Assembly: GCF_046630445.1 (NCBI RefSeq)
Contig: NC_092339.1
Span: 78,329,501-78,393,500, forward strand
Origin: Rutidosis leptorrhynchoides
Taxonomy: Eukaryota; Streptophyta; Magnoliopsida; Asterales; Asteraceae
Direction: 5' to 3'
DNA: 64,000 nt
Shown here: positions 1 to 11,437 of the stretch, piece after piece
How positions within the stretch are numbered: position 1 is the stretch's first letter
Layout of the letters: each line of letters starts with the position of its first letter
Translations under genes and position numbers: made by a program
Notes under the pieces: model-generated
What the model saw: only the letters and a program-made list of their open reading frames with translations
Databases searched by the model: none
What the model was told of the DNA's origin: nothing

Positions 1-86
<86 letters not shown>
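1..86. repeat. (TA)n microsatellite in LTR U3
   Basis: A pure TA dinucleotide run at the window start. Runs of the same kind lie at the same place in every related LTR here (5952-6068, 20920-21000, 35140-35220). They vary in length between copies, so they are slippage-prone tracts native to the LTR. Confidence 0.95.
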
Positions 87-88
<2 letters not shown>

Positions 89-118
89 TCGCATGGAGTC
101 CTGTAGCTGCCCAAGTGC

Positions 119-126
119 TATAAAAA
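119..126 (+). promoter_or_regulatory. TATA box of A1 LTR
   Basis: TATAAAAA follows the palindrome block and precedes a pyrimidine-rich start region by about 30 bases. The same box is at 6188-6195 and 21121-21128 in A2. The role is inferred from position and conservation. Confidence 0.65.
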
Positions 127-1563
127 GCAACGAATTCGGACGAATGAATTACACCTTTTTCTTCTTCTTCCTCTGTAATCATAATTATATTTTTAATTAT
201 AATTTTAATTTTAAATTAAGTTTAATAATAATTGAGTTATTGTAAGGAATGTTTTACGGGTTTTAAAGTCGAAATTCTGTCCGTGTAACACTACGTGATT
301 AATACTCATTGTAAGTTATGTTCAACCTTTTTAAATTAATGTCTCGTAGCTAAGTTATTATTATGCTTATTTAAATCGAAGTAATCGTGATGTTGGGCTA
401 AATATTAAAGACGGGGTAATTGGGATTTGTACCATAATTGGGGTTTGGACAAAAGATCGACACTTGTGGAAATTGTACTATGGACTATTAATGGGCTTTA
501 TATTTGTTTAACTGAATGATAATTCGTTAATTTAATATAGAGATTTACAATTTGACGTATCTATAAATAACCACATACACTCGATCGGACACGATGGGCG
601 GGATATTTCTAAGTACTAATAATCGTTCATTTAACCGGACACGGGAATGGATTAATAGTCAATGGACTCATTAAAATAGGGGTAGATTACATACAAGGAC
701 ACTTGGTGTAATTGATAATAAAGTATTAAAACCTTGGATTGCACACAGTCGATAACCTGGTATAATCATTAACAATGTATTAAACCTTATTACAGTTTAA
801 GTCCCCAATTAGTTGGAATATTTGACTTCGGGTATAAGAATAATTTGACGAAGACACTCGCACTTTATATTTATGACTGATGGACTGTTATGGACAAAAA
901 CCAGATGAACATATCGAATAATCCATGACAAAGGACAATTAACCCATGGTAATAAATTAAAATCAACACGTCAAACATCATGATTATGGAAGTTTAAATA
1001 AGCATAATTCCTTTATTTTATATCTTATCGCACTTTTAATTATCGTACTTTTTAATTATCGCAATTTTATTTATCGTCATTTTAATTATCGTACTTTTAT
1101 ATATTACAATTTTATTTACCGTCATTTTATTTATCGCACTTTAATTTATAGCACTTTAATAATCGTTATTTACTTTACGCTTTAAATTAAGTTATATTTA
1201 TATTTAATATTTTACATTAGGTTTTAATTGTGACTTAAGACATAAAATCGACAAACCGGTCATTAAATGGTAAAACTCCCTTTTTATAATAATAATACTA
1301 CTTGTATATATATTTATATACAAATATAGTTTAAAATAAAATATAGCGTTAAACTTGGTTAGCTCCCTATGGAACGAACCGGACTTACTAAAAACTACAC
1401 TACTGTACGATTAGGTACACTGCCTATAATGTTGTAGCAAGGTTTAGGTATTTCCACTCTATAAATAAATAAATAACTTGTGTAAAATTGTATCGTATTT
1501 AATAGTATTTCGTAGTAAAAATATAACTATTTCATATACACCTCGCATAACATCAAGTATTTT

Positions 1564-1581
1564 TGGCGCCACTGCTGGGGA
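1564..1581 (+). other. Primer-binding site, tRNA-Asp type (A1)
   Basis: TGGCGCCACTGCTGGGGA starts 8 bases after the LTR end. It matches the Athila primer site complementary to the 3' end of plant tRNA-Asp with two changes from the A4 form TGGCGCCGCTGCCGGGGA. It marks where minus-strand synthesis would start. Confidence 0.85.
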
Positions 1582-1890
1582 CCCGAAAGCGAAACGCTAT
1601 AAAAAAAATTAGTTTTTAAGTTATTTTTGTAAAAATATTTTTCATATAAATATTTAAATACAAAAATATAAAAAAAAGTATATATAACTATTTAAGTGTT
1701 TAGATAAAAAGATAATATATTTTTATAAAGTATACAAGTATTTTTCTTTAGTTTTTAAAAATTTAAGTTTACTTTAATAAATTTTACTTGTATTAATTTG
1801 TAAAGATTAAAAAGTAAAAAAAATTAAAAAAAATAAAAAAAATACTCGGTTGAACCTGCATATTTTTGGCCTGCCTCAAAACTGAACCTG

Positions 1891-1944
1891 CATCTCATGC
1901 GATCGCATGAGATGGGTGCTTGAAACCCATGAGACCGCATGAGG
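1891..1944. repeat. Paired CG palindromes in Athila leader
   Basis: A perfect 24-base palindrome (1891-1914, core CATGCGATCGCATG) is followed within 15 bases by an imperfect one (1926-1944, core CATGAGACCGCATG). The same pair is at the same place in the A2 leader (about 8036-8090) and in the M1 leader (40287-40335). A4 has a different palindrome there (44205-44256). Confidence 0.9.
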
Positions 1945-2016
1945 TATCCTGACACGCAACACCTGCTCCTCGTACAGAATTAATTACGGAGTATTATTAA
2001 TTATTATTATTATTAA

Positions 2017-2034
2017 AAACCCTAATTAGGGTTT
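2017..2034. repeat. Palindromic double telo-box
   Basis: AAACCCTAATTAGGGTTT is a perfect 18-base palindrome of two facing AAACCCTA motifs. It recurs at 8160-8177 in A2 and with one arm altered near 44325 in A4. Telo-boxes bind TRB-type Myb factors in plants; a role here is inference. Confidence 0.8.
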
Positions 2035-2860
2035 AGTTATTTAATAATTAAGTTTTAGTTTACTTTAGTTTGTATTTTTAAGTTTCAATTAGTTTTATTA
2101 TTCTTAAAATTAATACTTTTATAAAATAATAATATAAAAATAATATTTTTATAAAATTGTAATTTTAGTACTTTTTATTTCTTTTTATAAATTGTATATT
2201 TTAATCGTTTATTCGTAAAATTTGTATTTTTATCGTTCGTAACTAGTTTTAAACTTAGTTTTTGCCGTAGTTACAATATTTCTAGATTTTTAGGCTTTGC
2301 CGTAAAATCCCTTAAGTACTTTTTCTTTAGATTAAGATTTAGGTGCTTTAAAATTTTACGACGTCGCTTATCGCGTTAATATTTTATAGATTTTAGTACC
2401 TTTTAAGTTATTGCCGTTTTGGATATAGAATTCCTTTTAAGCTTTAATACTTTTAGACGCAACTTTTAATATTTAGTTTTTAGACTTTTGAGTTTCTACG
2501 CTTTTCTTTCTTATTTTTATTTTTCAACCTTTTATTTTTCGACCTCTTATTTTTCGACGCACTCTTTTTCTTTCTTATTTCTCGATGCTCTAGTTTTTAG
2601 GACATAAAATTTTCTATTTCTTCTCTAAAATTTCAAAACGAAAAATTATTTTAAGCGGTTAAATTGATAGACATCCTAAATTCTCTAGTTCGTAGTAATA
2701 GTTGGATTTGTTAGTGGCGAGTTGTGGGCTTCCGATTTAAAAGGTCCTGGCTACCTGCTGCATCTATTGGCTATTCGAAACGTGGGCAAAATCAGAAAAG
2801 TCTATTAATTTGATAGCTTATATAATTTTTATCTTTTATAACTAATAGGATATTCAGTGA

Positions 2861-5597
2861 ATGCACCGAGCAAAACGTTCACCACCTTTCATACGTTCAC
2901 CACCTATAACTCGATCAAGACATCTAGCCAATATTGTCGCCGTTGATTTTTCTTTAGAATCATCATCTAGTCGACCAAGTACTCCAATTCAAATTTTCGA
3001 TAATCCATTTTTTGAACCCGACCTCATAATTGAGAATCCAGAGGATATTCAGGGATAATTCAGAGATCCTGAACCACTAATCATTCCTCCTGAACCACAA
3101 ATCACTCATCCAGAGATTGTCGAGGAAGAAACCATTAAATCAGAATCCTCTAGTGATTCAGATTCAACAATTTCAATCATGGAAAATCTGGAACCTCTAA
3201 GTATGGAAGACTGAATGAGAGCTAAACGCACTGGCCAAGGTCACGCAATTACTCAACCAGACATTAATGCACCAGATTATGAAATCAAAGGACAAATTCT
3301 ACACATGGTAACTAATCAATGCCAATTTAGTGGTACGCCGAAGGAAGATCCAAACGAACATCTTCGAACCTTTAATAGGTTTTGTACTCTATTTAAGATC
3401 AGAGAAGTTGAGGATGAACAGATCTATCTCATGTTGTTTCCCTGGACTTTAAAGGGAGAAGCTAAAGATTGGTTAGAATCGTTACCTGAAGGAGCGATTG
3501 ATACATGGGATGTCTTAGTTGAGAAATTTCTTAAAAAATTCTTTCCGGCATCTAAAGCCGTGAGACTTCAAGGAGAAATTGTTACGTTCACACAAAAGCC
3601 AAATGAAACTCTATATGAGGCGTGGACAAGATTTGGAAAGTTGTTGAGAGGATGTCCTCAACACGGTTTAGATACTTATCAAATAGTGCAAATATTCTAC
3701 CAAGGATGCGACGTTGCTACACGAAAAAACATCGACACAACAGTTGTTGATTCCATTATGAAGAAAACCGTAACTGAAGCTCACAAAATTATTGATAACA
3801 CAACCTCCCACTCACATGAGTGGCACCAATAAAAAGATATTCTTCGTTCATCTAAAGCGGCTAGAGCCGACTCTAGCCATGACTTTGATTCCATTTCCGC
3901 AAAGTTAGATGCTTTCGAGAGACGAATGGAAAAGATGACTAAAGATATTCACGCAATACGAATTAGTTGTGAGCAGTGTGGAGGACCACATTTGACAAAA
4001 GATTGTCTCAGTATTGAACAAACAATGGAACAAAGAGAGAATGTTTCATACATGAATCAAAGGCCTGAAAATAATTATCAAAATAATTATCAACCGCCAA
4101 GACCAAACTACAATCAAATCAAAATCATAATTATAACTGAAATGTTCCATACAACAACCAACAAGGTCCTAGCAATCAACAAGTATCTAATAATACTTAC
4201 AACCAACAAAGACCTATTTTTCCAAATAAACCACCACAAACTGATGATAAAAAGCCAAATTTAGAAGATATGATGTCAAAGCTAGTTGAATCTCAAACGC
4301 AGTTTTTCACATCTCAGAAACAAACTAATGAACAAAATGCTCAAGCATTTAGAAATCAACAAGCTTCTATCCAAAATCTGGAACAAGAAGTAAGCAACCT
4401 AGCAAGGTTGATAGGTGAAAGAAAACCGTAGAGTCTACCTAGCGATACAAATGCTAACCCCCGAAATGAAACAGATAAAACCATTACCACAAGATGTGGT
4501 ATTACACTTAAACCACCTGAAATGCCTGTAATTTGTGATGACTCTATTCCTACTACATAGGCACCACAGCCTGAGCAAGAGAAGGAAACGGAACCGGTAA
4601 TTGAAAAGGTTAATGAAGATAACACAGTTAAGGCAAAGCCTTATGTTAAACCATACCAACCACCGCTTCCTTACCCGAGTAAAATGAGAAAAGAAAGACT
4701 TGAAGCCGAGCAATCCAAATTCTTGAACATGTTTAAACAAATAAATGTCAATCTTCCTTTCATTGATGTGATTTCAGGAATGCCAAGATATGCTAAATTC
4801 CTGAAAGATCTAATCACAAATAGAAAGAAAATGGAAGAACTCTCGGCTGTTACAATGAATGCTAATTGTTCTACATTGCTGTTGAATAAACTACCAGAAA
4901 AATTATCAGATCTAGGAAGTTTCACAATTCCATGTTTTCTGGGTAGTCTTAGTTCAATAGAAGCATTGGCAGACTTAGGTGCTAGTATAAATTTAATGTC
5001 ATATTCATTATACACTAAACTAGACCTTGGAGAATTAAAACCAAAAAGAATAACCATACAACTAGCCGACCGATCAGTAAAATATCCTAGAGGGATAATG
5101 GAGAACATGCTAGTTAAAGTTGGTACTTTAGTATTTCTAGTAGACTTTGTTATTCTGGATATGGAAGAAGATTCTCTAGTTCCTCTCATATTAGGAAGAC
5201 CATTCTTAAACACAGCTAAAGTAATAATAGACGTGTTTGGTAAGAAACTGACCCTAAGTATAGAGGACGAGAGTGTTACCTTTTCTGTTGATAGAGCCAT
5301 GCAACAACCGCAATCTGCAGACGATACATGTTATTATATTCAAACTATTGATTCACAAGCAGAATTGTTAGAAGAATTTTCAGAATTACAAGGAACAGGA
5401 GAATGTTCCTTAGGAGAAGGAACTGAACCAATTGATGAAGCTGAAATGTTAGCTACACTCATGGCTAATGATTACGAACCAACAATAGAAGAACTTCAAA
5501 TGCTGAAAGAAGAAGACAGATATCGATACAAATCATCGATAGAAGAACCACCGATATTAGAGTTAAAGCCACTTCCAAACCATTTGGAATACGCTTA
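2861..5597 (+). pseudogene. A1 gag-protease, broken
   Basis: Athila gag: the start MHRAKRSPPF lies in the same frame as the gag core, which begins in the TQPDINAPDYEIKGQ region. The capsid part (3215-3832) has the NEHLRTFNR and KDWLESLPEG signatures. A CX2CX3HX4C zinc knuckle (CEQCGGPHLTKDC) follows, then an N/Q-rich stretch and a protease with ADLGAS in place of the usual DTGA and an ILGRPFL flap-side motif. Stops interrupt it at 3056 and 3212, and at 3830 (CAA to TAA). A small insertion near 4110-4130 shifts the frame, and further stops lie at about 4429 and 4558. The coding sequence is cut at 5597 by A2 and resumes at 22559. Not functional. Confidence 0.93.
5593..5597. repeat. Target-site duplication of A2 (left), GCTTA
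   Basis: GCTTA ends the A1 sequence and is repeated at 22559-22563 directly after the A2 3' LTR. Joining the flanks across one copy gives the uninterrupted sequence seen in A4 near 47875, which confirms a clean 5-bp duplication. Confidence 0.97.
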
Positions 5598-5951
5598 TGA
5601 TAATGCTAAAAACGAACATATATTTCATAGCATTATCCTTCAAGAAAGAAAAGCTTTTAGTTGCAATTATACTATTTACAAGTGATATTCGTTTAAAAAA
5701 TAAAAGGTGAAGACAAAAGACAAATTCGACGATTTGAAGACGCAAACGACCAAAATGCTAAAAAGTACAAAGTACAATCCAAGTGGTTCAATTTATTGAT
5801 AAGAAACATCTAAAATTTACAAGAGTACGAGCCGCAAAACGCAAAGTACAAGATATTAAATAGTACGAAAGGATGTTCGAAAATCTGGAACCGGGACCAG
5901 AGTCAACTCTCAACGCGTGACGCAACGGAGCTAAAATGACAAGTCAACTAT

Positions 5952-5998
5952 GCATATAAATATAATATAATATATATATAATTATATAAAATTATATA

Positions 5999-6063
<65 letters not shown>

Positions 6064-6068
6064 ATAAA
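5952..6068. repeat. TA-rich microsatellite in A2 U3
   Basis: A TATA-type run with a few interruptions just upstream of the promoter palindromes. The matching tract in the 3' LTR is at about 20915-21001. Confidence 0.9.
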
Positions 6069-6116
6069 TAAGTGTCGGCAAGCTTACAAACAAAAGATCC
6101 TGAGCTGTAAAATGGT

Positions 6117-6168
6117 GCCATGCAATCGCATGGCCTGAAGGCATAAACTCCATGCGATCGCATGGAGT
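6117..6168. repeat. Paired CG palindromes upstream of A2 TATA box
   Basis: Two palindromes: 6117-6134 (GCCATGCAATCGCATGGC, one mismatch) and 6147-6168 (perfect, 22 bases, core CATGCGATCGCATG). The 3' LTR has both intact at 21050-21067 and 21080-21101. They end about 20 bases before the TATA box, a place suited to a dimeric DNA-binding protein, and would also fold into hairpins in the 3' end of the RNA. Confidence 0.9.
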
Positions 6169-6187
6169 CCTGTAGCTGCCCAAGTGC

Positions 6188-6195
6188 TATAAAAA
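6188..6195 (+). promoter_or_regulatory. TATA box of A2 5' LTR
   Basis: TATAAAAA, about 30 bases before the sequence ACACCTTTTTCTTC, the likely start region. Identical in both A2 LTRs. Confidence 0.65.
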
Positions 6196-7369
6196 GCAAC
6201 GAATTCGGACGAATGAATTACACCTTTTTCTTCTTCTTCCTCTATAATCATAATTATATTTTTAATTATAATTTTAATTTTAAATTAAGTTTAATAATAA
6301 TTGGGTTATTTAAAGGAATGTTTTACGGGTTTTAAAGTCAAAATTCTGTCCGTGTAACACTACACGATTAATACTCATTGTAAGTTATGTTCAACCTTTT
6401 TAAATTAATGTCTCGTAGCTAAGTTATTATTATGCTTATTTAAATCGAAGTAATCGTGATGTTGGACTAAATATTAAAGACGGGGTAATTGGGATTTGTA
6501 CCATAATTGGGGTTTGGACAAAAGATCGAAACTTGTGGAAATTGGACTATAGACTATTAATGGGCTTTATATTTGTTTAACTGAATGATAATTCGTTAAT
6601 TTAATATAGAGATTTACAATTTGACGTATCTATAAATAACCACATACACTCGATCGGACACGATGGGCGGGATATTTATAAGTACTAATAATCGTTCATT
6701 TAACCGGACACGGGAATGGATTAATAGTCAATGGACTCATTAAAATAGGGGTGGATTACATACAAGGACACTTGGTGTAATTGATAATAAAGTATTAAAA
6801 CCTTGGATTGCACACAGTCAATAACCTGGTGTAATCATTAACAATGTATTAAACCTTATTACAGTTTAAGTCCCCAAATAGTTGGAATATTTGACTTCGG
6901 GTATAAGAATAATTTGACGAGGACACTCGCACTTTATATTTATGACTGATGGACTGTTATGGACAAAAACCAGATAGACATATCGAATAATCCAGGACAA
7001 AAGGACAATTAACCCATGGTAATAAATTAAAATCAACACGTCAAATATCATGATTACAGAAGTTTAAATAAGCATAATTCCTTTATTTTATATCTTATCG
7101 CACTTTTAATTATCGTACTTTTAATTATCGCAATTTTATTTATCGTCATTTTAATTATCGTACTTTTAATTATCGCAATTTTATTTACCGTCATTTTATT
7201 TATCGCACTTTAATTTATTGCACTTTAATTATTGTTATTTACTTTACGCTTTAAATTAAGTTATATTTATATTTAATATTTTACATTAGGTTTTAATTGT
7301 GACTTAAGACATAAAATTGACAAACCGGTCATTAAATGGTAAAACTCCCTTTTTATAATAATAATACTA

Positions 7370-7371
<2 letters not shown>

Positions 7372-7455
<84 letters not shown>
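7372..7455. repeat. Long (TA)n microsatellite in A2 U5 region
   Basis: About 84 bases of pure TA. The 3' LTR has only a short ATACATATATTTATATAC here, so the tract expanded after insertion or differed between copies. Confidence 0.95.
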
Positions 7456-7457
<2 letters not shown>

Positions 7458-7690
7458 AATATAGTTTAAAATAAAATATAGAGTTAAACTTGGCTAGCTC
7501 CCGGCGGAACGAACCGGACTTACTAAAAACTACACTACTGTACGATTAGGTACACTGCTTATAGTGTTGTAGCAAGGTTTAGGTATTTCCACTCTATAAA
7601 TAAATAAATAACTTGTGTAAAATTGTATCGTATTTAATAGTGTTTCGTAGTAAAAATATAACTATTTCGTATACACCTCGCAAAACATCA

Positions 7691-9018
7691 AGTATTTTTG
7701 GCGCCGCTGTCGGGGACCAGAAAGCGAAACGCTATAAAAAAAAATTTAGTTTTAAGTTATTTTTGTAAAAATATTTTTCATATAAATATTTAAATACAAA
7801 AATATAAAAAAAAAGTATATATATCTATTTAAGTGTTTAGATAAAAAGATAATATATTTTTATAAAGTATACAAGTATTTTTCTTTAGTTTTTAAAAATT
7901 TAAGTTTACTTTAATAAATTTTACTTGTATTAATTTGTAAAGATTAAAAAGTAAAAAAAAAAGTAAAAAAGTTAAAAAATAATAATACTCGGTTGAACCT
8001 GCATATTTTTGGCCTGCCTCAAAACTGAACCTGCATCTCATGCGATCTCATGAGATGGGTGCTTGAAACCCATGCGACCGCATGAGGTATCCTGACACGC
8101 AACACCTACTCCTCGTACAGAATTAATTACGGAGTATTATTAATTATTATTATTATTAAAAACCCTAATTAGGGTTTAGTTATTTAATAATTAAGTTTTA
8201 GTTTATTTTAGTTTGTATTTTTAAGTTTCAATTAGTTTTATTATTCATAAAATTAATACTTTTATAAAATAATAATATAAAAATAATATTTTTATAAAAT
8301 TGTAATTTTAGTACTTTTTATTTCTTTTTATAAATTGTATATTTTAATCGTTTATTCGTAATATTTGTATTTTTATCGTTCGTAACTAGTTTTAAACTTA
8401 GTTTTTGCCGTAGTTACTATATTTCTAGATTTTTAGGCTTTGCCGTAAAATCCCTTAAATACTTTTTCTTTAGATTAAGATTTAGGTGCTTTAAAATTTT
8501 ACGACGTCGTTTATCGCGTTAATATTTTATAGATTTTGGTACCTTTTAAGTTATTGCCGTTTTGGATATAGAATTCCTTTTAAGCTTTAATACTTTTAGA
8601 CGCAACTTTTAATATTTAGCTTTTAGACTTTTGAGTTTCGGCGCTTTTCTTTCTTATTTTTATTTTTCAACCTTTTATTTTTCGACCTCTTATTTTTCGA
8701 CCTCTTATTTTTCGACGCACTCTTTTTCTTTCTTATTTCTCGACGCTCTAGTTTTTAGGACATAGAATTTTCTATTTCTTCTCTAAAATTTCAAAACGGA
8801 AAATTATTTTAAGCTGTTAAATTGATAGACATCCTAAATTTTCTGGTTCGTAGTAATAGTTGGATTTGTTAGTGGCGAGTTGTGGGCTTCCGATTTAAAG
8901 GGTCCTGGCTACCTGCTGCATCTATTGGCTATTCGAAACGTAGGCAAAATCAGAAAAGTCTATTAATTTGATAGCTTATATAATTTTTATCTTTTATAAC
9001 TAATATGATATTCAGTGA
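7691..9018 (+). other. A2 5' leader
   Basis: Colinear with the A1 leader, including the palindrome pair (about 8036-8090, here with small changes), the double telo-box at 8160-8177 and the conserved block before gag at about 8840-8960. A short CTTATTTTTCGACC repeat is duplicated once more than in A1 near 8670-8710. No ORF. Confidence 0.75.
7699..7716 (+). other. Primer-binding site, tRNA-Asp type (A2)
   Basis: TGGCGCCGCTGTCGGGGA, 8 bases after the LTR end. It has one change from the A4 copy. Confidence 0.88.
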
Positions 9019-11437
9019 ATGCACCGAGCAAAACGTTCACCACCTTTCATGCGTTCACCACCTATAACTCGATCAAGACATCTAGCCAATATTGTCGCCG
9101 TTGATTTTTCTTTAGAATCGTCATCTAGTCGACCAAGTACTCCAATTCAAATTTCCGATAATCCATTTTTTTAAAACCCGACCTCACAATTGAGAATCCG
9201 GAGGATATTCAGGGACAATTCAGAGACCCTGAACCACTAATCATTTCTCCTGAACCATAAATCACTCATCCAGAGATTGTCGAGGAAGAAATCATTAAAT
9301 CAGAATCCTCTAGTGATTCAGATTCAACAATTTCAATCATGCAAAATCTGGAACCTCTAAGTATGGAAGACTGAATGAGAGCTAAACGCACTGGCCAAGG
9401 TCACGCAATTACTCAACCAGAAATTAATGCGCCAGATTATGAAATCAAAGGACAAATTCTACACATGGTAACTAATCAATGCCAATTTAGTGGTACGCCG
9501 AAGGAAGATCCAAACGAACATCTTCGAACCTTTAATAGGATTTGTACTCTATTTAAGATCAGAGAAGTTGAGGATGAACAGATCTATCTCATGTTGTTTC
9601 CCTGGACTTTAAAGAGAGAAGCCAAAGATTGGTTAGAATCGTTACCTGAAGGAGCTATTGATACATGGGATGTCTTAGTTGAGAAATTTCTTAAACAATT
9701 CTTTCCGGCATCTAAAGCCGTGAGACTTTAAGGAGAAATTGTTACGTTCACACAAAAGCTAAATGAAACTCTATATGAGGCGTGGACAAGATTCGGAAAG
9801 TTGTTGAGAGGATGTCCTCAACACGGTTTAGATACTTATCAAATAGTGCAAATATTCTACCAAGGATGCGACGTTGCTACACGAAAAGACATCGACACAA
9901 CAGCTGGTGGTTCCATTATGAAGAAAACCGCAACTGAAGCTCACAAATTTATTGATAACACTACTTCCCACTCACATGAGTGGCATCAAGAAAAAGATAT
10001 CGTTAGATCATCTAAAGCGGCTAGAGCCGATTCTAGCCATGACTTTGATTCCATTTCCGCAAAGATAGATGCTTTCGAGAGACGAATGGAAAAGATGACT
10101 AAAGATATTCACGTTATACGAATTAGTTGTGAGCAGTGTGGAGGACCACATTTGACAAAAGATTGTCATAGTATTGAACAAACAATGGATCAAAGAGAGA
10201 ATGTTTCATACATGAACCAAAGGCCTGGAAATAATTATCAGAATAATTATCAACCGCCAAGACGAAACTACATTCAAAACCAGAATTATAACCGAAATGT
10301 TCCACACAACAACCAACAAGGTCCTAGCAATCAACAAGTATCTAATAATACTTACAACCAGCAAAGGCCTATTTTTCCAAATAAACCACCACAAACCGAT
10401 GATAAAATGCCAAATTTAGAAGATATGATGTCGAAGCTAGTTGAATCTCAAACTCAATTTTTCACATCTCAGAAACAAACGAATGAACAAAATGCTCAAG
10501 CATTTAGAAATAAACAAGCTTCGATTCAGAATCTGGAACAAGAAGTAAGCAACCTAGCAAAATTGATAGGTGAAAGAAAATCGGGAAGTCTACCTAGCGA
10601 TACAAATGCTAACCCTCGGAATGAAACATCTAAAGCCATTACAACAAGAAGTGGTATTACACTTAAACCACCTAAAATACCTGTAATTTCTGATGACTCT
10701 ACTCCTACTCCACAAGAACCACAATTTGAGCAAGAAAAGGAAAAAGAACCGGTAGTTGAAAAGGTTAATGAAGATAGCACAGTTAAGACAAAGCCTTATG
10801 TTAAACCATACCAACCACTGCTTCCTTACCCAAGTAAAATGAGAAAAGAAATACTTGAAGCCGAGCAATCCAAATTATTGGATATGTTTAAACAAATAAA
10901 CGTCAATCTTCCTTTCATTGATGTGATTTCAGGAATGCCAAGATATGCTAAATTTCTGAAAGATCTAATCACAAATAGAAAGAAAATGGAAGAACTCTCG
11001 GCTGTTACTATGAATGCTAATTGTTTTGCAGTGTTGTTGAATAAGATACCAGAAAAATTATCTGATCCAGGAAGTTTCACAATTCCATGTTTTCTGGGTA
11101 GTCTTAGTTCAATAGAAGCAATGGCAGACTTAGGTGCTAGTATAAATTTAATGCCGTATTCACTATACACTAAACTAGACCTCGGAGAACTGAAACCAAC
11201 ACGAATAAGCATACAACTAGCCGATCGATCAATAAAATATCCTAGATGGATAATGGAGAACATGCTAGTTAAAGTTGGTACTTTAGTATTTCCAGTAGAT
11301 TTTGTTATTCTAGACATGGAAGAAGATTCTCGAGTTCCTCTCATATTAGGAAGACCATTCTTAAACACGGCTAAAGCAATAATAGACGTGTTCGGTAAAA
11401 AAATTGACCCTAAGTATAGAGGACGAGAGTGTTAACT
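9019..11437 (+). pseudogene. A2 gag-protease, broken
   Basis: Same protein as in A1. The ATG at 9019 starts MHRAKRSPPF; an extra T in a T-run near 9170 shifts the frame and stops it at once. The core resumes at 9375 after a TGA. The capsid is interrupted at 9729 (CAA to TAA), then an open frame at 9801-11435 carries the rest of capsid, the CX2CX3HX4C knuckle (CEQCGGPHLTKDC), the Asn/Gln-rich linker (about 10200-10390) and the LGAS protease with ILGRPFL. One inserted A near 11400 shifts the end of the protease into the frame used by 11404-11946. The best gag copy apart from A4, but not functional. Confidence 0.93.

Larger units (their letters stand above)
1..1555 (+). mobile_element. Athila A1 5' LTR (cut by window edge)
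   Basis: This stretch aligns by eye along its length with the right part of the A2 LTRs (5598-7690 and 20554-22558) and ends in CATCA just before a tRNA-Asp-type primer site at 1564, so it is the R/U5-containing part of a 5' LTR. The upstream part of U3 lies outside the window. Compared with A2, the sequence between the TA tract and the second palindrome is missing, so the TA run leads straight into GATCGCATGGAGTCC. It contains a TATA box at 119-126 and the pyrimidine-rich transcript start region (CTTTTTCTTCTTCTTCC) after it. Athila identity comes from the gag and protease that follow. Confidence 0.9.
1556..2860 (+). other. A1 5' leader (untranslated)
   Basis: Non-coding leader between the LTR and gag, very AT-rich, with many short A/T runs. 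Two CG-centred palindromes lie at 1891-1944 and a perfect palindrome of two facing telo-boxes (AAACCCTAATTAGGGTTT) at 2017-2034. The block just before gag (about 2690-2800) is strongly conserved in A2, A4 and M1, so it may include packaging signals; that is inference. I see no convincing ORF. Confidence 0.75.
5598..7690 (+). mobile_element. A2 5' LTR
   Basis: Begins TGATAATGCT and ends ACATCA; 2,093 bp against 2,005 bp for the 3' copy. Most of the length difference is a long TA run at 7372-7455 that is nearly absent from the 3' LTR. Promoter features are the palindromes at 6117-6168, a TATA box at 6188-6195 and a pyrimidine-rich start region. Confidence 0.95.

Noticed and set aside
4671-5300. 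Minus-strand 209-codon ORF antisense to A1 protease, also open in A4 (46952-47581) and partly in A2
   Set aside because: It mirrors the conserved protease frame, and the copies resemble each other because the DNA does. It has no domain, no leader and no promoter, so I treat it as a shadow.
6005-6199. ORFs rich in Tyr-Ile repeats (also 7273-7458, 20904-21184)
   Set aside because: These are translations of TA microsatellites in LTRs.
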